Source: Trichocoleus sp. FACHB-40 (GTDB taxonomy: Bacteria > Cyanobacteriota > Cyanobacteriia > Cyanobacteriales > FACHB-T130). Taken from it: a DNA stretch of 64,000 nucleotides. Below, piece after piece: positions 7,695-15,593 of this stretch. A program made the translations under genes and the position numbers. Each line of letters opens with the position of its first letter. The stretch's first letter is position 1. Where the stretch lies: positions 16,474-80,473 of the forward strand of contig NZ_JACJPF010000043.1 in assembly GCF_014695915.1 (NCBI RefSeq), in the 5' to 3' direction. Under the pieces are notes generated by a model. That model was not told the DNA's origin and searched no databases. It saw nothing but the letters and a program-made list of their open reading frames with translations.

Positions 7695-9695
7695 TTAAGC
7701 TGCTGTCTTCGTCCTTGAATCGATGACAACTTCCGCAACTGAAAAATCCTGTTTAATCGCCAGACTGTTGAGGTAGGCAATTGGGTCATCGGCATTAAAG
7801 GGAGTGCCATCGAACAGTTGAATTGGTCCGCGAGTGTAACTAATGTCAAGACCCAGTTCTCGCGCTGCTGTGCTGAACGCACCAACCCGACAGACTCGTT
7901 CCAGAATTTCTACCCAATTTCTGGGGAAAGGAGTATCGCCCCAACGCGCTAGCTGCGTCATAATCCAAAGTTGTTCAGTGCGACTGGGACGGTTGACACC
8001 ACCTTCGCCGTAAAACTGGTGATGGGCATACTCGCGCATCGGATGCTCTAAGCTACAGGCAGAGTAGTTTGGTTCTCCCATCTGGATGTAAGCCAAATCG
8101 GTACTGACATACTCCCGCCGCGCCAAAATCTCCCGAACCTCTTGGGCATTCGCCGCATCTGCACAGTATTTGCAAGCCTCTAAGAGAGCTTTAACTAAGG
8201 CGATGTGGGTGTTAGGATAAGCTGCTGCCCAGTCTTCCCGGACACCAAGCACTTTGCCTGGGTGTCCTAGCCAAATTTCTAAGTCTGTCGCAATGGTAAA
8301 GCCAATTTCTTCCTCGGCGGCGCGGAGGTTCCAAGGTTCCCCGACGCAGTAACCGTCAATCGTTCCGGCTTGCAAATCCACGACCATTTGGGCGGGAGGG
8401 ATGGTTTTGAGGGATACGTCGCGGTCGGGGTCAATGCCACCAGCTGCCAGCCAATAACGCAACAGCAGGTTGTGCATGGAACTGGGATGCACCATTCCCA
8501 TCCGGTGTTGACCGGGGGTGCGACGCAGGTAATCTTTAAAATCTGACAAGCTGTACACGCCTTCCTCGTAAAAGCGCTTGGCGAGGGTGATGGCGTTGCC
8601 GTTGCGGGTCATGGTCAGGGAGGTGACGACCGGAACGGGGCGGTTTTCATGACCTCCCAGGGTTAACCAGATGGGCATTCCAGAGGGCATCTGGGCGGCA
8701 TCTAAATATCCGCCAGTCATGCCGTCGGTGATTCCCCGCCAGCTGGTTTCGCGCATCAGGTTGACTTCATCAAGTCCATGCTTGGTAAAGAAACCTTTTT
8801 CTTTAGCGACAGCTAGAGGCGCACAAGCGGTGAGAGGTAAGAAGCCAATATCGAGATTAACTTTTTCTAGACCATGCCGCGCGATCGCTGTCGTCTTTCT
8901 CGCGCGAATTTTCTTAATCCGTTTCTGCTGATTGAGGAAGTAAATCATTTCACTTCGCAAGCTGTAGTAGCTGGGATGTTCTACCACTTCCATCCGCTTG
9001 CGGGGTCGGGGAATATCAACTTCCAGAATTTGACCAATCTTGGATTCTGGCCCGTTGGTCAGCATTACAATTCGGTCAGATAACAGTACCGCTTCATCGA
9101 CATCGTGAGTCACCATGACGGCGGTAACTTGGTTTTCTTCGCAAATTTTCATCAGCTGTTCTTGCAAGTTACCCCGTGTCAGTGCATCTAATGCACCAAA
9201 CGGTTCATCTAATAGCAGTAACTTGGGACGAATAGCGAGGGCGCGTGCGATCGCAACCCGCTGTTTCATTCCACCCGATAATTGAGCTGGTGGTTTATCG
9301 GCAGCATGACGCAAGCCTACCATATCAATATGCTGCTCGACGATTGCTTTGCGTTCCCCAGCAGGTAAATCTTTCATCACCGAGTTTACCGCTAAGGCAA
9401 TATTTTCCCGTACCGTGCGCCAAGGCAATAGTGAATAATTTTGGAATACTACCATCCGGTCAGGGCCAGGTTTAGTAATGCGTTGTCCTTCCAACGTCAC
9501 TACACCTTCAGTTGGCAAATCTAAACCAGCCACCATGTTTAACAAAGTGGATTTACCACAACCGGAGTGACCAATTAGAGAAACAAATTCTCCCTTTTTT
9601 ATCTGGAGGTCAATTCCTTTGAGGGCGACATAGGTACCACCTCCGGTTAACGAAAAAACCTTATCTATTTGGTCAACGGCAACAAAAACGCTCAT
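7695..9695 (-). CDS. nrtC: Nitrate/nitrite ABC transporter ATPase with NrtA-like domain, NrtC
   Basis: NrtC is a fusion specific to this transporter family. The N-terminal ATPase (residues 1-255) carries Walker A GHSGCGKST at 42-50, LSGGMKQRVAIARA and the Walker B LLLDEPFGALD. The C-terminal domain (about 280-660) is homologous to the NrtA solute-binding protein (GFLPLTACAPLAVAKEKGFF). In the Synechococcus system the C-terminal domain mediates regulatory inhibition of transport by ammonium. The length of 666 residues is normal. The start ATG 9695 gives the conserved VAVDQIDKVF beginning. It lies between nrtB and nrtD on the minus strand. Confidence 0.97.
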   Translation of the reverse strand: MSVFVAVDQIDKVFSLTGGGTYVALKGIDLQIKKGEFVSLIGHSGCGKSTLLNMVAGLDLPTEGVVTLEGQRITKPGPDRMVVFQNYSLLPWRTVRENIALAVNSVMKDLPAGERKAIVEQHIDMVGLRHAADKPPAQLSGGMKQRVAIARALAIRPKLLLLDEPFGALDALTRGNLQEQLMKICEENQVTAVMVTHDVDEAVLLSDRIVMLTNGPESKIGQILEVDIPRPRKRMEVVEHPSYYSLRSEMIYFLNQQKRIKKIRARKTTAIARHGLEKVNLDIGFLPLTACAPLAVAKEKGFFTKHGLDEVNLMRETSWRGITDGMTGGYLDAAQMPSGMPIWLTLGGHENRPVPVVTSLTMTRNGNAITLAKRFYEEGVYSLSDFKDYLRRTPGQHRMGMVHPSSMHNLLLRYWLAAGGIDPDRDVSLKTIPPAQMVVDLQAGTIDGYCVGEPWNLRAAEEEIGFTIATDLEIWLGHPGKVLGVREDWAAAYPNTHIALVKALLEACKYCADAANAQEVREILARREYVSTDLAYIQMGEPNYSACSLEHPMREYAHHQFYGEGGVNRPSRTEQLWIMTQLARWGDTPFPRNWVEILERVCRVGAFSTAARELGLDISYTRGPIQLFDGTPFNADDPIAYLNSLAIKQDFSVAEVVIDSRTKTAA

Positions 9696-9730
9696 CTATT
9701 TGTCCTTTATTCTTTGTCAGTTGTCTGTTT

Positions 9731-9758
9731 CTAATGGCTAATTGCAATTAGCCATTAG
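9731..9758. repeat. Perfect 28-bp palindrome between nrtB and nrtC
   Basis: CTAATGGCTAATTG is followed directly by its exact reverse complement. The TAATGGCTAA unit recurs at 27270-27300 and 33355-33430, and a TAATGACTAA relative occurs at 46989-47037. It is thus a dispersed intergenic repeat. It contains no gene. Confidence 0.85.
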
Positions 9759-9765
9759 CCATTAG

Positions 9766-10602
9766 TTACTTTTGTCCTTCGGGTACAATCCGCGTTTCGA
9801 TCCAACCCATCGCTTTGTCTAGCAGCAGACCAACAACACCGATGTAGACTAAAGCCAAGATAACTTCACTAACTGCGTTATTCTGATACGCTTCCCAGAT
9901 AAAGAAGCCAATCCCGACAATCCCGGACATCACAATCTCTGCTGCGATAATTGCCAACCAAGCCAAACCGATTGCAATTCTCAAACCTGTGAAAATGTAG
10001 GGTAAAGCAGCAGGAATGAGAATATTGAAGAAGTATTCTTTCCGTGAAAGCTGCAAAACTTTGGCGACGTTGTTGTAATCTTGAGGGATTTGCTTCACTC
10101 CCACCGCTGTATTAATCAAGATAGGCCAGATTGCGGTGATAAAAATTACGAAAAGGGCGGCTGGTTCGTTTTGGCGCAATGCTGCTAAAGAAATTGGCAC
10201 CCAAGCTAGAGGCGGTACAGTTCGCAATAACTGGAAGAGGGGATCTAAAGCTTTGGACATCATTTTATTTGTACCAATCAAGATGCCCAAGGCAATACCC
10301 ATAATCGCTGCTAAGGAGTAACTAATAGCCACCCGCTGTAAACTAGCGAAAATCTGCCAAAACAAGCCTTTATCCGTACCACCTTTGTCATAAAAGGGAT
10401 ACAGAATCAGTATCCAAGTGTCTTTGATAACCTGAATGGGGCCTGGTAGTGTCGCACCCGGAGTCCAAGAAAACAGCTGCCACACGAGGAGGAAGATAGC
10501 GATCGCTATAATTGGCGGTATCAGGTCGGGAAATTGCTTGTTCAGGCGGGATAACCAGGCGTTCTGGGAAGTAGTTGAAGCGCGTCTTTGTAGCGTTGTC
10601 AT
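9766..10602 (-). CDS. nrtB: Nitrate/nitrite ABC transporter permease NrtB
   Basis: This is the inner-membrane permease of NrtABCD, with about six helices. The binding-protein-dependent transport signature is in the region ALPYIFTGLRIAIGLAWLAI. I placed the start at ATG 10602 (MTTLQRRAS), giving 278 residues, because AGGAGAAG lies 8 nt upstream. The reading frame extends 28 codons further to 10686, but that extension is encoded by TAATTGGTAATTAG-type intergenic repeat and looks non-native. It is preceded by nrtA and followed by nrtC with a 28-bp palindrome in the gap. Confidence 0.94.
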   Translation of the reverse strand: MTTLQRRASTTSQNAWLSRLNKQFPDLIPPIIAIAIFLLVWQLFSWTPGATLPGPIQVIKDTWILILYPFYDKGGTDKGLFWQIFASLQRVAISYSLAAIMGIALGILIGTNKMMSKALDPLFQLLRTVPPLAWVPISLAALRQNEPAALFVIFITAIWPILINTAVGVKQIPQDYNNVAKVLQLSRKEYFFNILIPAALPYIFTGLRIAIGLAWLAIIAAEIVMSGIVGIGFFIWEAYQNNAVSEVILALVYIGVVGLLLDKAMGWIETRIVPEGQK

Positions 10603-10704
10603 GGACAGTCTTCTCCTAAAGTTGGGTAATTGGTAATTAGTAATTGGTCTACTGTTTTTTGTCCGTTGTCTGTTGTTTGTTATCAACTAGCGGCTGACAA
10701 CAGA

Positions 10705-12075
10705 CTAAGCTTTCACTTTCTTGATTTTCAGTTGTTGTAGGTAAGCTGTGGGATTCTCTGGGTCAAACTTGACACCATCAAAAAATTCTTCAACGCCACG
10801 AGATGTACTTGTCGGAATGTCAGCAGCAGCAATTCCTGCTTCTTTGGCAGCTTCTCTCCAAATATCCTCCCTATTGACTTTATCAATAATGGTTTTAGCA
10901 TTTGCCAATGTAGATTCAGGCAAAAAGCCCCAGCGGACGCTTTCTGTGATAAACCAAAGATCGTGGCTCTTGTAGGGATAAGAAACACTACCTTTCTCAT
11001 CTTTCCAGTAATAAGGTGCCATTGATTTATCGTCAATAACGCGACCATCACCCATATCGTATTTACCCATCATTGGGTTTTCAAGGATTTCTGGTGCAAG
11101 GTTGAAATAATTCCGTGAACCGAGAATTTGTACTGCTTCTTTCCGGTTATCAAAATTATCTAACCACTGTTGTGCTTCCATGATACCTTTCAAAATCGCT
11201 TTAGTTGCCTTGGGATTTTTGTCAACCCAATCTTTTCTTAAAGCCAAGTATTCTTCAGGATGATTTTTCCACATTTCTGCGGTTAATGCAGCCATGAAGC
11301 CAATCTTATCTTTAACAATTCGATAGGGCCAGGGGTCGCCTGTACTGAAAGCATCCATCGTCCCCGTCTTCATGTTGGCGACAGTTTGAGCCGAGGGTAC
11401 GGGAATTAATTTCATATCAGCATCTGGGTCAATGCCGTTTGCTGCTAACCAGTAGCGAATCCAGAAATCTTGGTTAACTTGCGGAAAAGTATGGGCGGCT
11501 GTAAACGGAGTGTTTGCTGATTTCAGTTGATTGAAGAATGCAGTTGCGCCGTTCATTTTCAAGGAAATTTCTTTCCCTAGATGCTTGCTGGCAACGGCAA
11601 TTCCATTCCCATGAGTATTCAACTGAGCCAGTAAGTACATGGGGATTTTTTGATTACCTTTGGTGATAATACCTTCAGTAATCAAATGCGGCATTGGCAT
11701 CTGATATTGACCGCCATCAACACCGCCACCTGCTGAACCAATCTCGGTGTTATCCCGCATGGAACCCCAGGAAGCTTGCTTAGAAAGTTCAACTCCAGTC
11801 ATGCCGTATTTAGCAAAGAAGCCTTTTTCTTGAGCAATAATTAGGGGAGCAGATTCTACAATGGGGACAAATCCTAGTTTTACTTTCGGAGTTTCCGGCG
11901 CTTGTTCTGGGTTGATGTTAGCAGCAGGAGCAGCACCAGAAGTTGTCTGTGCTTGAGTGCCGCCCGGTTCGGGGGGATTTCCTAAACAGCCTTTTAGCAA
12001 TACAGAACCTACAGCAGATGCTCCAGCAGTTAAGAGAAATTTGCGGCGGGAAACTTGATTGGAAAACTGGCTCAT
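10705..12075 (-). CDS. nrtA: Nitrate/nitrite-binding lipoprotein NrtA
   Basis: This is the periplasmic, membrane-anchored substrate-binding protein of the nitrate/nitrite importer, 456 residues. The signal region combines a twin-arginine motif (SRRKFLL at residues 9-15) with a lipobox ending in Cys30 (LKGC), as in known NrtA. A low-complexity Ala/Gln/Pro linker follows (about 32-62), then the CmpA/NrtA-type binding fold ([20 protein letters not shown]). The bicarbonate-binding paralogue CmpA is the main alternative, but the NrtB-NrtC-NrtD context and the absence of carbon genes favour nitrate. It is the first gene of the operon. No nirA or narB lies in the window. Confidence 0.95.
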   Translation of the reverse strand: MSQFSNQVSRRKFLLTAGASAVGSVLLKGCLGNPPEPGGTQAQTTSGAAPAANINPEQAPETPKVKLGFVPIVESAPLIIAQEKGFFAKYGMTGVELSKQASWGSMRDNTEIGSAGGGVDGGQYQMPMPHLITEGIITKGNQKIPMYLLAQLNTHGNGIAVASKHLGKEISLKMNGATAFFNQLKSANTPFTAAHTFPQVNQDFWIRYWLAANGIDPDADMKLIPVPSAQTVANMKTGTMDAFSTGDPWPYRIVKDKIGFMAALTAEMWKNHPEEYLALRKDWVDKNPKATKAILKGIMEAQQWLDNFDNRKEAVQILGSRNYFNLAPEILENPMMGKYDMGDGRVIDDKSMAPYYWKDEKGSVSYPYKSHDLWFITESVRWGFLPESTLANAKTIIDKVNREDIWREAAKEAGIAAADIPTSTSRGVEEFFDGVKFDPENPTAYLQQLKIKKVKA

Positions 12076-12330
12076 AACATCTCCTCGGAATGGATTCCCT
12101 GTGATTTTGTACGCAGCAGATACTTCTTAAAAAGATGCTTTTTAAATGCAAACAGCTATGCCAATTAGATACAGAAAAGCCCTAGTTCCTGTGGAGGACA
12201 AAGGTTACTGCAATTGATAATTGGTCGCTATAAGCTAGCCACTAACCTACTTATAGGTGTGCGGCAATTAGCTTCAAAAAAGTTTGCTAAATTCAGTTGC
12301 GTTAACTGCTAGATGTCAGTCAACTCTGCT

Positions 12331-12344
12331 GTATCTCTGCGTTA
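12331..12344 (-). promoter_or_regulatory. Weak candidate NtcA site upstream of nrtA
   Basis: Minus strand TAA-N8-TAC (plus strand GTA at 12331-12333, TTA at 12342-12344) differs by one base from the NtcA consensus GTA-N8-TAC. It is 255 bp upstream of nrtA. No clear TAN3T minus-10 box sits about 22 bp downstream, so the call is tentative. NtcA control of nrt genes is known in other cyanobacteria. Confidence 0.2.
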
Positions 12345-12635
12345 AATGTAACTTTATCACCTTTAATAGAGGAATGGTTAACCTACAACCCTAGCTTATG
12401 AATGAAAGATCCAATGGTATGTATAGAATTTTTCTTGGGGAGACTAATCTATCAATAAAATTAAGATAGGGGTTAAGTTGGAGTTATCAAAACGATTGAA
12501 TTATATCTCTGACTCTTTAGGGATCAAGGCGATCGCGCAAACTTTCCTCCCTTACTAGACAACGGCAAGGTTACGTGGTAATCGTAAGCCATTCTTAAAA
12601 AGGGCGAAGGCATGGCTCCCCGACTACAACCTGAA

Positions 12636-12752
12636 ATATAACAATTCCAGGGTTGGGTGCTATATATCTGTAGGGATATGGCATCGCTATGTCTTTACCA
12701 AGCGGGAACCTCAGAACGGCAATATATTCCACCCAACTGATAAACGCTATAT
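12636..12752. mobile_element. MITE-like element, copy 1
   Basis: A 117-bp segment is bounded by imperfect inverted ends: left ATATAACAATTCCAGGGTTG followed by GGTG, right CACCCAACTGATAAACGC followed by TATAT. A second copy with the same ends and similar interior is at 32745-32862. It has no coding capacity, and no clear target duplication is seen. Non-autonomous transposon-like origin is inferred. Confidence 0.65.
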
Positions 12753-13060
12753 CATGCCTTCTCCTTATCAAAGCTATCAAAATTCAAAATAGTATTTCTC
12801 CTTTCCTTGAGGCGACAGGAAAAAAGTTACTCAAACTCTAAATACAAATTTCCCTAAAAAATATATAACCGGTGGTATTGATATACTCACCGGTCTTATG
12901 GAACGCGACGCACACCACACAGTAGCTAGAGGTGTAAAGTCCACATCACCCATCCTAAGCAAATTGCTCTATATGGTTTTTGTTGATTTCAAAACAAAAG
13001 GCAAGTTCCTGACGATCGCTCTTGCGGCTTAAAGCCAATCTAATATGTCAATTAGTCAAC

Positions 13061-13681
13061 TTACTGTTCGCTTTGTGCAGTTAGCTTGTTGAATTCGTTT
13101 ATAGCATCGTGAGCGATCGCTAAACTCAAACGCGCCTGCTCAGTCTGAGATAACTCACTCCAATCTACTAGGCGGACGTTTCTTACCTCAGCTTCTCGCA
13201 TAGAGAATGCTAATGGACGCGCCCATACCTGCAAAACATCTTCACCCCACTCAGGTAAAAGATCCTGAACGCACTGCACCATCTTATCTGTAAGTGACAA
13301 TTGACTTGACACCACATCTTGGGCTTTTGAAAATATCGTATCCAGCCACTCTTGGGGAACACTACTTGCAAACCGTTCGGCAATTTTAGCTCTAACCGAG
13401 ACTGCGGCTGATTCGGTAGCAACTGCTACAGATGTATCTCTAACCCAACATTCGTCGAATTTAGCATACAGCGATCGCGATCTAGCTGTAATTTCCTCAT
13501 CCAACCACCCATCAAGCTCAAACCCTTGTTCCAACTCTGCCCAATACGCTTCCGTGTTTGGATCAGTAGGATTCCAAGGATAAGTAGACTCATCTGGCTG
13601 TAGGAGAGCTTCTAGTAGCTCCGTTTCCACTTGCGAGCGAGAATTTTCAAGACATTCAAATTCCATTGATTTTACCGCCAT
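13061..13681 (-). CDS. Conserved-looking hypothetical protein next to CHAT-FHA gene
   Basis: I do not recognise this 206-residue soluble protein. It is acidic and Trp-rich in the first half (YPWNPTDPNTEAYWAELEQG, then a GWLDEEI stretch), and helical and amphipathic in the second half (AFSMREAEVRNVRLVDWSEL). It has no membrane segment and no signal peptide. It starts 85 bp downstream of the CHAT-FHA gene on the same strand, so it is probably co-transcribed and a candidate substrate, adaptor or regulator of that protein. That role is inference from position only. The start at 13681 has an AGGAGC-like site (minus strand) close upstream. Confidence 0.6.
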   Translation of the reverse strand: MAVKSMEFECLENSRSQVETELLEALLQPDESTYPWNPTDPNTEAYWAELEQGFELDGWLDEEITARSRSLYAKFDECWVRDTSVAVATESAAVSVRAKIAERFASSVPQEWLDTIFSKAQDVVSSQLSLTDKMVQCVQDLLPEWGEDVLQVWARPLAFSMREAEVRNVRLVDWSELSQTEQARLSLAIAHDAINEFNKLTAQSEQ

Positions 13682-13766
13682 TTTGATGCTCCTGTGTGTA
13701 TTGTTTTACCAACGTCGGCAGGGATAGCTACAGTGGCACCTTAACCCGTTCCGTAAACATTAATCA

Positions 13767-15416
13767 TTACTCAATATTGTCTTGAATAATAAATTCCCAG
13801 GTTTGTCCCTGGACACTTCCAAACTTTAACTGGGTTCCAGATTGTAATGGTACTTCCTGATGGAATACTTTTTGCCAACCATTGGGGCCTAAAATGAACG
13901 TGCCATATGAAGAATTATCACTTAAGAAATAAGTAGGCTTACCCCCTTCAAAAGAATCGCGGCAGAAGATTTCAGCGTGTTTGCGAGAAACCTCTTGTTT
14001 TTCAATTACCAAGTCATTCTCTCGGTGGCGTCCTACACGCATATGTCCGCCTTCAATTTGCTCAACTTTAGACAGCCCTCCGATTAAACGCAGATAAGCT
14101 GATTGAGTGGTTGATTCAGGCGTTTGTAGAGAATCTACCGGGAATTGCGTGGGGTTCTCCTCAATAGGTCTAATCAGCTCACCATCAAACTGCGGGTGCA
14201 TATAGAGAACTGGCAAAGTCCAAGCTGGTTGGTTGAATTTGTAAAGCGTTAACAGCTTTTGTCTTGCCACCGCCACCGCCTCATCAATTGAGTTTTGTGC
14301 TGCCAAAGCTTGGGCAAAAGCCTGAATAAAGGAGAGAGCTTCCTCGTCGGCAATTGGCTCCCGCATTCCTAACACTGCTGGGACACCGTGATGGATCAGC
14401 ACCTCTGCCAAACTGCTGCGAGGTAGACTGTGCTGGTTGTACCGCTCTGGTTGAGCGCCCCAACAAGCATTAAACACTGCCAGCTTGACATGACAGCGAA
14501 CCAAAACCTGCGCTAATTCTGTGCCATTGATTCGGGCATCTGGTCGCAAAAATAGTAAGCCGCCATCTGGCGCTCGTTCGCCATGACCTGCATAAAACAA
14601 GATATTATATTTTTCATTTTCCAGGCGGGAAATCAGTTCTGCTTTTGTGGGTTGCAGAAGTGTATCCACTTGGCACAGCACTGTGCGGCTGGAATTTTCA
14701 CCTTCTTGAGAGTCATTTTTGCAACATTCCAGAATTTTAGCTAGAGCTTTTGCCTCTTGTTCAAGCTGCAAAGGGGAAGCTGTTTTATGTCCGCCATTAT
14801 TCTGGTTTGGGTCAGGATCTCCCAGTATCAGCAGAATATTTAAAGACTGTTCTAAGCGCTGGGGTGGTAGGGGGTCAACATTGCTGGTGGTGCGACTAAA
14901 AAGAATTTGTTGCGATCGCGATATCGCTGGTTTCCCTGTCTCCGGTTGCATAATTTCCCAAGGCACAGCGATTAAATCCGGATCGCGAATTTCTAGCCGC
15001 AGCCGCAGCTGTTTTTTCTGCCCTCTGGCAAATCCTTCGCTTTGATCGAGACTTCTTTTAATCGCTCCATCAAACAGCCACCTCCAGAGGCTAATCCCTA
15101 AATCTTGCATCAACATTGCCGTATACGGAAGCACCTGACCGTTCGCAGAGGGGCTTGTGTTTACGGACTTAGGGGCTAGAGGTGGCAAGGAAGCTTGATG
15201 TATCTGGGGAACATCAGGCAGTTCCCGTGTGGAGAACATTTCTTGCCATGCTCGCCAGGACTGCGTTAAAGTCTCGGGCCAAACACACTCGTTGAGGACT
15301 TGCCCATTCGGAAAGGGAGCCTTCAGAACCCATATGGCAAAACGTTCTGCCCCAGTAGTGGTTCTGGAGAGAGGATCGATCGCTAAACTAAGGCAGGGAT
15401 TCTCAGATTGGTGCAT
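13767..15416 (-). CDS. CHAT-domain caspase-like protein with C-terminal FHA domain
   Basis: The 549-residue protein has a CHAT peptidase-like domain at about 190-415. The candidate catalytic His278 is in NILFYAGHGERAPDGG and the candidate nucleophile Cys318 in AVFNACWGA, the expected caspase-like dyad. A C-terminal FHA domain spans about 440-545 (VGRHRENDLV, VSRKHAEIF, NSSYGTF). The N-terminal 140 residues are an unassigned domain preceding the LRLEIRDPDLIAVPWEIM segment common in CHAT proteins. No signal peptide is visible, so it is likely cytoplasmic. It lies between an upstream membrane PP2C phosphatase gene and a downstream unknown gene on the same strand. The FHA domain would read phosphothreonine marks that the phosphatase could erase; that link is inference. 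Confidence 0.88.
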   Translation of the reverse strand: MHQSENPCLSLAIDPLSRTTTGAERFAIWVLKAPFPNGQVLNECVWPETLTQSWRAWQEMFSTRELPDVPQIHQASLPPLAPKSVNTSPSANGQVLPYTAMLMQDLGISLWRWLFDGAIKRSLDQSEGFARGQKKQLRLRLEIRDPDLIAVPWEIMQPETGKPAISRSQQILFSRTTSNVDPLPPQRLEQSLNILLILGDPDPNQNNGGHKTASPLQLEQEAKALAKILECCKNDSQEGENSSRTVLCQVDTLLQPTKAELISRLENEKYNILFYAGHGERAPDGGLLFLRPDARINGTELAQVLVRCHVKLAVFNACWGAQPERYNQHSLPRSSLAEVLIHHGVPAVLGMREPIADEEALSFIQAFAQALAAQNSIDEAVAVARQKLLTLYKFNQPAWTLPVLYMHPQFDGELIRPIEENPTQFPVDSLQTPESTTQSAYLRLIGGLSKVEQIEGGHMRVGRHRENDLVIEKQEVSRKHAEIFCRDSFEGGKPTYFLSDNSSYGTFILGPNGWQKVFHQEVPLQSGTQLKFGSVQGQTWEFIIQDNIE

Positions 15417-15593
15417 TCAAAGCCATCAACCTTAAAATTGGCAATTTATGGGGCTTTTTATTCAGTCTACCTGAACAGCAAGGAAATACTTATAGGATAT
15501 ATCTCTCCAGCTGTTATCGCTCAGCTTGAGAGCAAAGATTTTTATCTAGTGCAGTTCGATAGAAGTTGCTGACTATGATAATCTGCCAATGTT

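Larger units (their letters stand above)
12076..13060. other. Gene-free region upstream of the nrt operon
   Basis: These 985 bp hold no convincing gene. Contents are the presumed nrtA promoter region (12076 to about 12450), a MITE-like element at 12636-12752, and a few HIP1 sites. A short minus-strand reading frame at 12595-12780 lies mostly inside the element and is not supported. Confidence 0.6.

Noticed and set aside
12595..12780. 61-codon minus-strand frame upstream of nrtA
   Set aside because: It lies mostly inside the MITE-like element and has no protein-like composition or ribosome-binding site.
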